A stretch of 64,000 nucleotides of DNA from Dromiciops gliroides (Eukaryota > Chordata > Mammalia > Microbiotheria > Microbiotheriidae). The DNA lies in assembly GCF_019393635.1 (NCBI RefSeq), contig NC_057861.1, positions 541,456,211 to 541,520,210 of the forward strand, in the 5' to 3' direction. Position 1 is the first letter of the stretch, and every line of letters starts with the position of its first letter. Position numbers and translations under genes: made by a program. The notes beneath the pieces were generated by a model. That model ran no database searches and was not told the DNA's origin. It worked only from the letters and a program-made list of their open reading frames with translations. Of the stretch, positions 1 through 10,250 are shown in pieces.

Positions 1-35
1 CTCTCATTTTCCTTTTCAGGGCGATCCTTCCCCCT

Positions 36-245
36 CGAATGAATGAAGGAAAAAACATTTATTAAATGATTGCTACATTCCAAGTACTGTGCTAAAAGCA
101 AAGGATATAAATGGAAAAAGGAACACAGTCCCTACTTTCAATGAACTTATTTATACTCGAATTGGAAGAAATTGCAAATATCAGAAAGTTCAGCAATGGG
201 AGGAAGGAGGGAGGAGAGAGATATAAAGGACAAGAGGTCTTAAAA
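36..245 (-). repeat. L2 LINE 3' fragment, antisense
   Basis: The segment opens with the reverse complement of the L2 3' end (CATTTATTAAATG, then a degraded 'tactgtgctaa' phrase) followed by the 'cagtccctactttcaatgaactta' type phrase seen in all antisense L2 copies here. Diverged and 5'-truncated. Confidence 0.55.
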
Positions 246-712
246 GTGATGGAATATTACTGTGCCATAAGAAATGCCAAGCAGGATGATTTCAGAAAGG
301 CCTAGAAAGACTTGTATGAACTGATGTATAGTGAAGAGAACAGAACCAAGAGAACATTGTGCACAGAGACAGCAATATTGTTTAATAAACTGTGAAAGAC
401 TTAACTATTCTCAACAATACAATAATCCAAGATAATCCCAAAGGACTATTTATGAAACAAACTATCCACCTCTAAAGAAAGAACTGATACTGATGGAACA
501 CAACAGAAGCATGCTATTTTTCACTTTCATTTTTTTCTTTTATTCAAGTTTTCTTATACAAAATGACTAATATGATAATGTTTTACATAATTGTACATGT
601 ATAACCTATATCTGATTGCTTACCACCTCAGAGAGGGGATAGGGGAGGGAGGGGAAAGGGGATAGAAATTGAGACCTAAAACTATAAATAAAAATGTTTA
701 TTACTTTTTTTG
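246..712 (+). mobile_element. L1 LINE 3' UTR fragment
   Basis: This is a 3'-terminal L1 piece of the same subfamily as the copy around 32340-34130: the two share the phrases 'gaacattgtgcacagagacagcaatattg' and 'cctatatctgattgcttaccacctca' in the same order (shown here only as landmarks). It ends in a T-rich/A-rich tail into which a SINE inserted at 727/728. No ORF remains. Confidence 0.8.
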
Positions 713-727
713 AAAAGTGTATGGTGG

Positions 728-871
728 GGGCAGCTAGGTAGCACAGTAGATAAAGCACTGTCCCTGGATCCAGGAGGACCTGAGTTCAAACCCAGCCTTG
801 GACACTTGACACTTACTAGTTGTGTGACCCTGGGCAAGTCACTTAACCCACATTGACCCACAAAAAAAAAA
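728..871 (+). mobile_element. WSINE1-type SINE in L1 tail
   Basis: tRNA-like head with an A-box-like segment, a B-box-like 'gttcaaacccag', and an A-rich tail. It is flanked by a perfect 15-bp target-site duplication, AAAAGTGTATGGTGG, at 713-727 and 872-886. That structure indicates retroposition of the L1-driven kind. Confidence 0.9.
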
Positions 872-886
872 AAAAGTGTATGGTGG

Positions 887-1199
887 TCCTAAATGGAGTG
901 GATGGTGAATTCTAGGAGTTCTTAGTCTTCATTGGTATGTCAGATGGCAAAGCCTGGAGGTTTGGAGGTCATAACAGTAGGACAAATATTACAGCTTAGA
1001 AGACCTTCAGATACAGTGACAGAACAGATGGTAAGACCTGGTGATCCTCCATCTAACCATAAGGATTGTATTTAGTGATACTTAGCTAATCTGAGTGGTA
1101 TGAACAGCCTTGTCCCTGCTGACCTGGATGGGATATGGGGAGCCATGGTTTGAGAAAGAATACATTAAAATGAGGAACATATTCAAAAAGGGACCTCAT
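887..1199. other. Unique sequence, nothing recognised
   Basis: No repeat, ORF or RNA gene that I can support. Ordinary AT-rich non-coding DNA. Confidence 0.5.
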
Positions 1200-1276
1200 T
1201 TTCCCTTCCCTTGAATTCCTAACACTTAGCATGGTACCTGGTACAATGAGTTTAATAAATATTTGTTGAGTGACTG
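1200..1276 (+). repeat. L2 LINE 3' end
   Basis: Short L2 3' terminus with the 'cctaacacttagcatggtacctgg' type phrase and 'taataaatatttgttgagtgactg' ending (landmarks only). Confidence 0.6.
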
Positions 1277-1408
1277 GCTGAATTTTGGTTGCTGGAAATC
1301 TTAGGCATGGTGTAGCTTTTCTGCTGGTTTTTTCAAAGTCATGAAGTTGTCTTTCCTCATTGAATACATTACTCCTCATGAATACTTTTTTTAAAAACAT
1401 AGTATTAG

Positions 1409-1788
1409 TGACTCCATTTTGTTCTTATCTACCATTTTGTGAAGCTAAGTTTTAGTTATTTTAGTTACTTGTAAGTCACCTGATTTTGGAGAAATCAAAG
1501 ATTACTCCCCTCCCAAAGGCCACCCAATTAAAGTAATGTCACAAAATTACCCTCTCTCTCTCACCTCAGTGTCTCCCGATAACCCTCCACCAATAAGAAA
1601 CCAGATGTCTCAATCCCTATAATCCTTTTTTTCTGCTCCCTCCAAATTGTATATGAACTATGTAGAAACCAAGCTTTGGGTCCTTGGCTACCAAGAGCCT
1701 TTGTCCTGGTTTGTTTTGCAACCTCATTCATTGCCAAATAAAATGGTTTCTAGCTGTAACTACTCAGTTTTTTTATTCTAATTTAACA
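1409..1788 (+). mobile_element. Probable solo LTR of a class I-like ERV
   Basis: About 380 bp with LTR architecture: it starts TGACTCC and ends TAACA (a TG...CA pair), has a TATA-like TGTATATGAA near 1649-1656 and an AATAAA signal at 1737-1742 followed by a T-rich end. No internal retroviral sequence is adjacent, so it is a solo LTR if real. I could not find a clean 4-6-bp flanking duplication, and the termini are not certain. It could instead be a longer, diverged repeat with a chance polyadenylation signal. Confidence 0.5.
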
Positions 1789-1929
1789 GAGTAAAGGGAA
1801 GGCAAGGGGGAAAGGAACCCCACGAGAGATTCCTCCCCAATCTGGGCAGTCCAGGGAATCTGAGAAGGGAGTGAAGTGGTTCCCCAACCCCTAACCCACA
1901 TCCCTAAATAAATCCATTGTATAGCAAGG

Positions 1930-2160
1930 TATAAGCTATAACTCACATTTACATAGTACTTTAAGGTTAATAAAGGGCTTTCCTTAGCACAGTACAAGAA
2001 ATTAGATAGGGAAAGCATTATCATCCCCATTTTACATATAAGAAAATTGAGTCTTGAGTGTTAAGTGACTTTCCCTGGAGTTACATAGTTAGTAAAGGGC
2101 AAAACTGGGACTTGAACCTGTTCTTTGAACTTCCAGTCCAGATCTTTCATTCACTACATC
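1930..2160 (-). repeat. MIR/CORE-SINE fragment, antisense
   Basis: Reverse-complement MIR order: 'cattttacatataagaaaattgag', then a degraded 'aagtgactttccctgg', then 'gggacttgaacctg'. Confidence 0.65.
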
Positions 2161-2187
2161 CTCTAAGGAATGATCAATTCTTATTAA

Positions 2188-2440
2188 AGGGCAGCTAGAG
2201 GGTACAGAGGGTAGAATGGTGAGCCTGGGATCAGGAAGACTTATCTTCCTGAGTTAAATCTGGCCTCAGACACTTACTAGCTGTATGACCCTGGGCAAGT
2301 CATTTCACCCTGCTTGCCTCAGTTTCTTCATCTGTAAAATGAGCAAGAGAAGGAAATGGCAAACCACTCCAGTATCTTTGTGAAGAAAACCAGCCCAAAA
2401 TGGAGTCAGACATGACTGAAATGAATGAACAACAATTTTA
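2188..2440 (+). mobile_element. Mar1-type SINE, full length
   Basis: It has the 'gggcagctagagggtacag' head, the CORE segment, the 'ggaaatggcaaaccactccag' RTE-like part and a tail ending in 'gtcagacatgactgaaatgaatgaacaac'. Diverged and without a clear duplication. Confidence 0.8.
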
Positions 2441-2454
2441 AATACCAAGTCCAT

Positions 2455-2620
2455 ACAGTGTCATGGTAGAATTCTTTCTAGCTTGGGGATCTGGGTTGAA
2501 ATCTTGCCACAAGCTAACTGTGGTTAAGGCACTTAGCCATTTTGTGTGTAAGTTTTCTCATCTGTAAATCGGGGAGGTTGGACTCAATAGCCTCTTAATC
2601 TATGATTCTGTGACCTAAAC
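2455..2620 (+). repeat. MIR/THER1-like SINE fragment
   Basis: A degraded CORE part is followed by 'ttttctcatctgtaaatcgg' and a 'ttggactcaatagcc' end, typical of the MIR/THER group. Confidence 0.55.
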
Positions 2621-2639
2621 TAAAGCCAGGCTTCTCTTT

Positions 2640-3220
2640 TCACAAAAATTATTCTTCACAGGCACTGTTTTCATTAAGAACAAGAAGCTTTGGACAGCAA
2701 CCCAAGGCACCACTCCATCTGTCACAGTTCTTTCTCCCTATGGTTCTGCTGCTGCCAGGTGCTGGGTTTCCACCAGCCATATAAATTCATTGGTGGTTTC
2801 TGTGCAGAGCTGGTTCTTCTGTCCACCCCTGAGGCAGGATTGCTTTTCTGACACCAATCAACACGTCAGAGGGGCCTCCATGGTCCTTGCTCATGGTGCC
2901 TTTCGGAAGCATTTTTGTTCTCATTTCCCAGGTAGGAGAGGAGAGAGGGACTGAACCTCAGGGCCTGGGAAGAGCAGAACACTGACACGCCTGAAAGGAT
3001 GTCTGATAAAACTGATGGAGAGAATGCTTATTTAATGGGAATCATTTGCATCTCTCTGGAGGAATGATTTTTGTGTCATTAGTGGCAGAACTGATTTGGC
3101 CCTGCGGCAGAATTCCAAACAGCCTTGAAGATTGACTGAATGAGGAATTGCATTGATTCAATCCTTGAGGATTTATGCTCATGCCTTGAGGTCAAACCCA
3201 TCTGATCATGGTATCTGGCA
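2640..3220. other. Repeat-free block with POU octamer
   Basis: No repeat or usable ORF. Part of it (about 2990-3200) has a composition like conserved non-coding DNA and contains the octamer ATTTGCAT at 3044-3051. Regulatory function is inference only. Confidence 0.35.
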
Positions 3221-3309
3221 GTGGCTTATGTCTTACAAGACAGCACTCACCTTGTCTTCCACATATCACAAGAAGCAGGAATAATTTGGACACCCACGAG
3301 TATATTCAT

Positions 3310-3510
3310 CCTTTCAGATGGTTCTCATAGGATCACAAATCTAGAGTTGGAAGGGACCTCAGAGGCCACTGAGAACAAGTCCTTCATTTTACTAAAGCAC
3401 AGAGAGGTTTGGTGACTTGATCAGGGTCACACAGATAGTGAAGGTCTGAGGAAGGATTTTAATCTGGGTTTTCCTATCTCCAGTTCCCTATTGACTCTGC
3501 CATGTTTCCT
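3310..3510 (-). repeat. MIR fragment, antisense
   Basis: Contains 'ggatcacaaatctagagttg', 'gaagggacctcagaggcc', and 'cagggtcacacagatag' in MIR reverse-complement order. Confidence 0.6.
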
Positions 3511-3920
3511 CTCTAACCTGTCAAAAAACCAGGGCCAACTCTAAATGGTATTGGGCCAATTGTATGATGAACCTAATGTTGTCATCCTCTGAACTATATA
3601 GTTCCAGCTAAGTAGATCAAGTTTGCTTTTCTATCCAGGCAACTTTTTTTAAAAAATCATTTACTTTTAACATTCTTTTCTTTTTAAATTTTGAGTTCCA
3701 AATTTTCTCTTTCCCACCCTTTCCCCACCCACTGAGAAGGCAAACAATATATTATTTATACATGTGAAATCATGGAAAACATATTTCCATATTAGGCATA
3801 TCTCAAAACAAAAAAAGTGAGAAAATTATACTTTGATTTGCACTCAGAGTTCATCAGTTCTCTCTCTGGAGTTGTATAGCATTGTTTTTATCATAAGTCC
3901 TTTAAAATTGTCTTGAATCA

Positions 3921-4069
3921 GGGGCAGCTAGGTGGCACAGTGGATAGAGCACCGGCCCTGGAGTCAGGAATACCTGAGTTCAAATCCGGCCTCAGACACT
4001 TAACACTTACTAGCTGTGTGACCCTGGGCAAGTCACTTAACCCCAATTGCCTCACTAAAAAAAAAAAAA
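3921..4069 (+). mobile_element. WSINE1-type SINE inside antisense L1
   Basis: Near-consensus copy with a pure A tail. The flanking duplication AATTGTCTTGAATCA is perfect (3906-3920 and about 4069-4083). The duplication lies in a TTTAAAATTG context, which resembles an L1 endonuclease site. Confidence 0.93.
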
Positions 4070-5287
4070 AATTGTCTTGAATCACTGTATTGATTAGAGA
4101 AGCCAAGTCTTTCATAGTTGATCAGCATTTCAACATTGCTGTTACTGTGCACAATGATGTCCTGGTTCTTCCCACTTCATTTTGCCTCCAAACATGTCAT
4201 GTTTTTTTGGAAAAAAATTGTCAAGTCTTATAGCACAATATTATTCCATCAGAATCATATATCACAACTTGTTCAGCCACTCCCCAATTGATGGGCATCC
4301 CCTCAACTTCCAATTCTTTGCCACAACAAAAAGAGCTGCTATCAATATTTTTATACATATAAGTCCTTTTCCTTTGACCTCTTTGGGATATGGACCTAGT
4401 AGTGGTATATGCACTGTTTTATAGTCCTTTAGGTATAGTTCAGATTGTTTTCCAGAATGCTTAGACCAGTTCACTACTCCACCAACAATTCATTAATGTA
4501 CTTCTTTTCCCTTATCCCCTGTAGCATTTGTCATTTCTAAAAGGTGTGAAGTGGTACCTCAGAGTTATTGTAATTTGTCTTTCTCTAATCAATAATGACT
4601 TAGAGCATTTTTTCATACTATAGATATAGATGGATTTGAGTTCTTCTTCTGAAAACTGCTTATTTATATCCTTTAACCATTTATCAATTGGAGAATGGCT
4701 CTCATTTTTATAAATTTAGCATAGTTCCCTAAACATTTGAGAAATGAGGCCTTTATCAGAGAAACTTGTTATAAAACTTTTTTACATTACTTCATTGTTT
4801 ATGGTACCTTTTTAGAAAATGTAGTTTCCCTGATTATTTCTTTTAAGTCTATTTTTGCTTTATTTGAGATCATGATTGCTACCTTTACCTTTTTGCTTCA
4901 GTTGAAGCCCAATAAATTCTGCTGCAGCCTCTTATTTTAACTCTGTTGTGTTTCAAGTGTGTGTCTTGTATACAACATATTATTGGATTCTGATTATTAA
5001 TCCATTCTGCTATCTACTTCCATTTTATGGGTTAGTTCATCCCATTCACATTCATAGTTATGATTAGTAACTCTGTATTTCCTTCCATTTTATTTTCTTC
5101 TGTTTTTCCTTCTCTTTCTATCCTGCCCCTCCTCAAAAGTCTGTTTTGCTTCTGACCACTGCCTCCCATAATCTGCTCTCCCTTCTATCATGTCCCCTCT
5201 TTCTCTTATTCCCTTCCCTTCCTATTTCCCTGTTAGGTAAGAAAGATTTCTATACCTGACTGAGTGTGTACATATGTTCTTTTATCC

Positions 5288-5290
<3 letters not shown>

Positions 5291-5333
<43 letters not shown>
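5291..5333. repeat. (GT)n microsatellite at SINE tail
   Basis: About 21 perfect GT units sit exactly where the poly-T (antisense A tail) of the SINE at 5334 should be. Confidence 0.95.
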
Positions 5334-5336
<3 letters not shown>

Positions 5337-5468
5337 AGCAATGAGGGTTAAGTGACTTGCCCAGGGTCACACAGCTACTAAGTGTCAAGTGTCTGAGGCC
5401 AGACCTGAACTCAGGTCCTCCTGACTCCAGGGCCGGTGCTCTATCCACTGCGCCACCTATCTGCCCCC
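5334..5468 (-). mobile_element. WSINE1-type SINE, antisense
   Basis: Complete minus-strand copy. The duplication TCTTTTATCCTTT / TCTTTTATCTTT (5278-5290 and 5469-5480) encloses both the SINE and the (GT)n tract. Confidence 0.88.
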
Positions 5469-5689
5469 TCTTTTATCTTTAAACCATTTCCAGTGACAGT
5501 GAGTTTCATGCATTGCCCATTACCACCACCACACATTCCCCCTCCACTATAACAGCTTTTTCTTATGCACCTCTTTTATGTGAAAAAATTGTCCCTATTC
5601 TACTTCCTCCTTCCCCTTTTCCATGCATACCTTTTTTCTCAACCCTACATTTTTTGGCTCTGAAATTTGGTTATAATATTACTGTCAGG

Positions 5690-5775
5690 AGGGAGAGATA
5701 AGGAGGGAAAACATTGCAGCTACAGAGGACAGTCAATGAAAATACTCGGGGTCAGGAGATGGAGTGTCTTGTGAT
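5690..5775 (-). repeat. L2 LINE fragment, antisense
   Basis: Contains 'gtcaatgaaaatactcgggg' and 'gagatggagtgtcttg', phrases that recur in the antisense L2 at 25215-25915. Confidence 0.5.
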
Positions 5776-5944
5776 TGAGTCACTGAGGAAATATACCTAC
5801 AGGATATGAAAATCCTGTTCAAAATTCACTTCCATCATGAAGTCTGCCCTAATTAATTCTGGTTAGCTCAGATCACTCCATATTACCCTTCAGCCCTTAG
5901 ATATGAGACTTGAATCATATGCATTATGAATTTTAGATGTACTG

Positions 5945-6165
5945 AGAAGCATCTTTGCATAGTGGAAAGAGCATGGACTTACCTTTGATTAACTGTGTGT
6001 CCATGATTAAGTCACTTCACTTTTCTCAGTGAAATAAAATAAGAATTTCCTTAATGGTAAAATAGAAATTATAATACCTCTAGTATCTACCACGCAGAGA
6101 TTTTGTGAGGATCAAATAAGAAAAATCTGTATAAAATGTTTTATAAACCTTAAATCTCAACATCA
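5945..6165 (+). repeat. MIR SINE
   Basis: Sense MIR: 'gcatagtggaaagagcatgg', 'aagtcacttcacttttctcag', then 'ttttgtgaggatcaaataag'. Confidence 0.65.
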
Positions 6166-6389
6166 ACATCAGATATTATTCCATGATTTACATTATGAAT
6201 TCTAGGGGTACCCCATGATAACTCAACCACCAGGTAACAAGCATACCTGCTACAAGCTTTCTGTATATAGGACATGCCCTACATAGGGATATTATATGAT
6301 CTGCAATATAACTGAATTTATAGAGGGGAAAATGTCTTTTTGAAAATCATTTTTATTTAAATGTACAGTAGGTTCCCAGTTTACCAAAG
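6166..6389. other. Unique sequence, nothing recognised
   Basis: AT-rich non-coding DNA without a recognisable feature. Confidence 0.4.
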
Positions 6390-6500
6390 GACTGTATTCC
6401 AATCAATGTACCAGGCATTGTGCTACTGTCTCTGGAGCTACAAAGACAAAAATGAAAGAATTCTTACTCTCATAAAACCTACTTTTTGGAAGGGACAAAT
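6390..6500 (-). repeat. L2 3' fragment, antisense
   Basis: Contains 'aatgtaccaggcattgtgct' followed by 'tcttactctcataaaacct', the antisense L2 end. Confidence 0.5.
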
Positions 6501-6784
6501 ATGACCCGCAGTTTATGGGGGCTTGGGGGCATCTTTGTACAATTTTTCAATAGAAATGTTAAGATGGTAAAATACTCAGTCTAGGCAATTCGAGATACCT
6601 CTTGAATACACTAGGCCTAAAGTTGAAATACTCTTCTAAATGGTGCTATCCCACTTAACCAGAATGAGTAAAAAGTGTTTCTGTGGAGAAAGAAAGTGAG
6701 ATTTCCAACTTTGGATGCCAGACACATCCCATTACTACCGTGGAGCAGGATGCAGGTTGCTCTTTTGTCCACTGCCTATACTTG

Positions 6785-7960
6785 CCCATCAGTCAATTGG
6801 CCTTTAAGCATTTATTAAGCACTTAGGGCACTCTGCCAGGTGGTAAGAGCAGGGACTCTCACCTCCAGGCCACTTATGATGATTTCCAAGGTCTGCAATA
6901 GGGGTTCTAGCTGTGCAGGGACAGAGGACAATTGCTCCAAGAAGCTGGGTGAGACAAGTCAACAAGCATTTAATAAGTGTTTCTTATTAAGTTTTTGAAA
7001 TACAAAGAAAAGCAAAAGGAATCCCTGCCCTCAGGGAACTAACATTCTAATGGGGAAGACAATATTCAAGTAACCAGGAAGACTCAAGATATATACAGAA
7101 AAGATGGAAAGTAATCTCAGAAGGTAAAAGACTAGCAGCTGGAGAGACAGGAAAAGGTCTCCTGCAAGAAGATGGGATTTGAGCTAAGTTTAAAAGGAAA
7201 CCAGGGCAGCTTAGAGGTGGAGGTAAAGAGGGAGAACATCCCTAGAATAGGGAACAGATAGGGCAAAAGCATGGAGATGGGAGAAGGAATGTTGTGTATT
7301 AGAAAAAGGAGGGGCAGCTAGGTGGCACAGTGGATAGAGCACCAGCCCTAGAGTCAGGAGTACCTGAGTTCAAATCTGGCCTCAGACACTTGACACTTAC
7401 TAGCTGTGTGACCCTGGGCACACAATTAGCCTCACTTAAAAAAAAGAAAAAAAAGGAAAAGGAAAGTACGACAGTTTTTGCTGGATAATAGGAAAAAGTA
7501 CAAGAAACTTAGATAGATAGGAAGGACCTAGTTTGTGAACATTAAATGCCATAGAGCTTTATATTTGATCTTGGAAGTAATAGGGAACCACTTGAGTTTA
7601 TTGAACAGGAGAGGTGACATGATCAGAACTATACTTTAGAAAAATCACTTTGGCAACTATGAGGAGGATAGATTGGAGTGGGGAGAGATCTGAGACAAGG
7701 AAATCAATTAGGAGCTAATGCAATGGTCTAGGCAAAAAGTAATGAAGACCTGAAGTAGACTGAGTAGGAAAAGAAGACATATACAGAATATGTTGGAAAA
7801 GTAGAAACAAGACTGAGCGAGTGATTGGATATGTGGGGTAAGTAAAAGTGAAGAATCAGGCAGGGCCTTGAGGTTGAGCATTTGGAAGGATGGTGATGCC
7901 CTCTGACAGTAATAAGGAAATTTGGAAGAGGGGTAGGTTTTGGAAAGATGATTTAATGTG
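6785..7960 (-). mobile_element. L2 LINE, antisense, ~1 kb
   Basis: Long antisense L2. Read on the minus strand it runs through the L2 3' region: the plus strand shows 'taagcatttattaagcac', 'ccctgccctcagggaacta', 'ggaaccacttgagtttatt', 'gacatgatcagaac' and 'aatcactttggcaact'. A first short L2 end lies at 6785-6850 and the main copy starts near 6960. A SINE interrupts it at 7311-7455. No coding capacity remains. Confidence 0.75.
7311..7455 (+). mobile_element. WSINE1-type SINE within L2
   Basis: Sense copy with an impure A/G tail. The flanks repeat an A-rich 'aaaaagga' motif, so the duplication is only weakly defined. Confidence 0.85.
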
Positions 7961-8333
7961 ATTGATATTGAAGAACACAACTCAACCATGCCTGTGCATC
8001 CTATGGAATTCATTCTGTTCCATCCAAAATTAAAAGGAGAGAAGTATTACTCCTACTCACCAGTCATTGTTCCTAAAGGCAGAGCAAAACCAAGGGGTTT
8101 GCCTCAGTTGCATGTCACACATTCTATAAACTCCATGGCTCCCTGTTGACTTGAGGATCAAATATAAAATCCCGTTTGGTTTGTAAAACCCTCCATAACT
8201 TGGTCCCTTCCTACCTTTCTAGTTTTCTTATCCTTTACCTCCCTTTCCTCCCTTCCATATCATCTGTACTCCAGTAACACTTATTTTGCTGTTTCTCACA
8301 CTCAGATATCCATCTCCCACTTCCATGCATTTT

Positions 8334-8366
8334 CTTTCTTTCCTTCTTTCTTTCCTTCCTTCTTTT

Positions 8367-8426
<60 letters not shown>

Positions 8427-8571
8427 TTCTTTTTAGGTTAGGCAATTGGGGTTAAGTGACTTGCCCAGGGTCACACAGCTAGTAAATGTCAAGTGTCTGG
8501 GGGTGGATTTGAATTCAGGTCCTCCTGAATCCAGGGCTGGTGCTTTATCCACTGCGCCACCTAGCAGCCCC
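8334..8571 (-). mobile_element. WSINE1-type SINE with (CTTT)n tail
   Basis: The SINE body is 8432-8571 and its tail region is a ~95-bp (CTTT)n pyrimidine array at 8334-8431. The duplication TCCATGCATTTT (8322-8333 and 8572-8583) is perfect and encloses body plus array, so the array is part of the insertion. Confidence 0.9.
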
Positions 8572-8700
8572 TCCATGCATTTTCACTGGCTGTTTTCCAT
8601 GCCTGGAACTCTTTCCCTCCTTACCAGTGGCTTCTGTACCTTCCTTGGAGTCTTATTGAACATCCCACCAATTGTAAGAAATTTTTTTCCATCCCTCTTT

Positions 8701-8869
8701 TATTTTCTTTGTTTGTTTTTAAGGGGAGGGAGATGAGGCAATTGGAGTTGAGTGACTTGCCCAGGGTTGCACAGCTACTAAGTGTCAAGTGTCTGAGGCC
8801 GGATTTGAACTCAGGTCCTCCGGACTCCAGGGTCAGTGCTCTATCCACTGCACCACCTAGTTGCCCCCT
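8701..8869 (-). mobile_element. WSINE1-type SINE, antisense
   Basis: Flanking duplication CCATCCCTCTTT / CCATCCCTTTT at 8689-8700 and 8870-8880. The tail is short and impure, so this is an older copy. Confidence 0.87.
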
Positions 8870-8930
8870 CCATCCCTTTTAATGCTAGTGCCTTCCCTCT
8901 GTTGTTGATTATCTCCAATTTTATGTATAG

Positions 8931-9165
8931 GGGCAGCTACATGGCAGAGTGGAAAGAGCACTGGACTTAGAATCAGGAATTATCTGAGTGCAGATCTGGC
9001 CTCAGAGACTTACTAGCTGTGAGACCCTGGGCAAGTCACTTGGTCTGTAAAATGAGCTGGAGAAGAAAAAGGAAATGGCAAACCACTCCAGGGTCTGTGC
9101 CAAGAAAACCTCAAACAGGGTCACAAAGAGTCAGACAGGACTGAAACAACTTCACAACAACAATC
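8931..9165 (+). mobile_element. Mar1-type SINE
   Basis: Full-length sense copy ending 'gggtcacaaagagtcagaca' then 'ggactgaaacaacttcacaacaac'. It splits the L2 between 'ttttatgta' and the segment that continues at 9166. Confidence 0.87.
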
Positions 9166-9167
9166 CA

Positions 9168-9210
9168 TATATATATATATATATATATACATATATACAT
9201 ATATACACAC
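9168..9210. repeat. (AT)n-rich microsatellite
   Basis: Alternating AT with AC interruptions, placed at the end of the Mar1 tail. Confidence 0.9.
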
Positions 9211-9439
9211 ATTTTTTGTAGCTTATTTATACATAGCTATTTGCATGTTTTTTCTCCTCTTAGACTGTGAGTTCTTTGAGAGTAGGGACTGGTTTTTTTG
9301 CCTTCCATTATATTTTTAGCACTTACCACAGTATCTGGCACATAATAGGCATGTAATAATATTTCTCACGTATCCCTCACAGTACCTAACTCAGGACCGG
9401 GCATGCAATATATGATAAGTAGAAGTTGTTGACTGAATA

Positions 9440-9620
9440 ATGGACTATGGGACACTTACTATTTATGTGACTACAGGCAAACCACTTCACTTTCTCTAAG
9501 CCTCAGTTTTCTCAACTGTAAAATGGGGATAACAATACTTGCTTTACTTTTCTTATAAGCTTGTAGCTGGGAAAACACTTTGTAAATTTGAAAGCATTGT
9601 AAAATGTGAATTATTGTTTC
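9440..9620 (+). repeat. MIR SINE
   Basis: Sense MIR: 'cacttactatttatgtgac', 'gcctcagttttctcaactg', 'taaaatggggataacaatac'. Confidence 0.65.
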
Positions 9621-9903
9621 TGAGGGATGGTGTGTCATCCACTTCATTATTATTTAATATCCTAGTGAAATCTTGGGTAAGAAGTGTTCCTGTTTGATTA
9701 TGATGAACATAAACCTTTCATTTTGTTCAGACATTTTTCCAGTATCTAAGCAAATATATTGCGTTCTCATTTCACATTTCTTTTTTTTTATTCATTTCAC
9801 ATGTCTTAAGTACAAGTTTCCCAACTGTGCTGAGAAGATGGGGCTTTTGTCCTTTTTCTTCAAACCCACTACCATACCCCACCCTGCAATCTTTTCCTGA
9901 TTT

Positions 9904-10137
9904 GTTGTTGTTGTTTAGTCATGTACAACTCTTTGTGACCCCATGCACCACATTGTCCATGGAGTTTTCTTGGCAAATATACTGGAGTGGTTTTGCCATT
10001 TCCTTCTCCAGTAGATTAAGGCAAATAAGTGGCTTGCCCAGGGTCACATATATAATAAGTGTCTGGGGCCAAATTTGAACTCTGGTCTTCCCAATTTCAG
10101 GCCCATGGCTCTATCCAATGAGTCACCTAGCTGCCCC
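9904..10137 (-). mobile_element. Mar1-type SINE, antisense
   Basis: Starts with the reversed tail (GTT)n then 'tagtcatgtacaactctttg', 'ggcaaatatactggagtgg', and ends 'cacctagctgccccct'. Full length. Confidence 0.88.
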
Positions 10138-10250
10138 CTAGGCAAACAGAGGCTAAGTAACTTGCCCAAGATCACACAGCTAGTGTCTGAGGTTGAATTT
10201 GAACTCAGATCTTTCTGATTCCAAACCCAATGCTCTCTCCACTAAACTAT
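10138..10250 (-). repeat. MIR-like fragment, antisense
   Basis: 'taacttgcccaagatcacac' and 'gaactcagatctttctgatt' in MIR reverse-complement order, abutting the Mar1 copy. Confidence 0.55.

Larger units (their letters stand above)
3630..5690 (-). mobile_element. L1 LINE, antisense, internally decayed
   Basis: On the minus strand this is L1: the plus-strand text carries the familiar antisense ORF2 end ('caccaacaattcattaatg', 'ggtgtgaagtggtacctcag', 'taatgacttagagcattttttca', 'tttatcaattggagaatgg'), then parts of an upstream region. Stops and indels are frequent in all frames, so it is dead. It is interrupted by SINEs at 3921-4069 and 5334-5468. The part beyond 5100 is less certain. Confidence 0.75.
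8095..9375 (+). mobile_element. L2 LINE 3' region split by three SINEs
   Basis: Sense L2: 'tgaggatcaaatataaaatcc' and 'tggaactctttccctcc' lead to 'gactgtgagttctttgagag' and the end 'ggcacataataggcatgtaataat'. Antisense WSINE1-type SINEs sit at 8334-8571 and 8701-8869 and a sense Mar1 at 8931-9165. Removing them makes the L2 text continuous. Confidence 0.75.

Noticed and set aside
728..871. tRNA-like segments in SINE heads considered as tRNA genes
   Set aside because: Only A- and B-box-like segments are present, without a foldable acceptor stem or anticodon arm, and about thirty copies exist.
6960..7960. Recurrent ~1 kb block also seen at 25215, 39030, 43920, 57415 and 60330, at first taken as an unclassified repeat family
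   Set aside because: Its phrases are reverse complements of L2 3' text seen in sense copies such as 22960-23640 and 29810-30815, so it is antisense L2.
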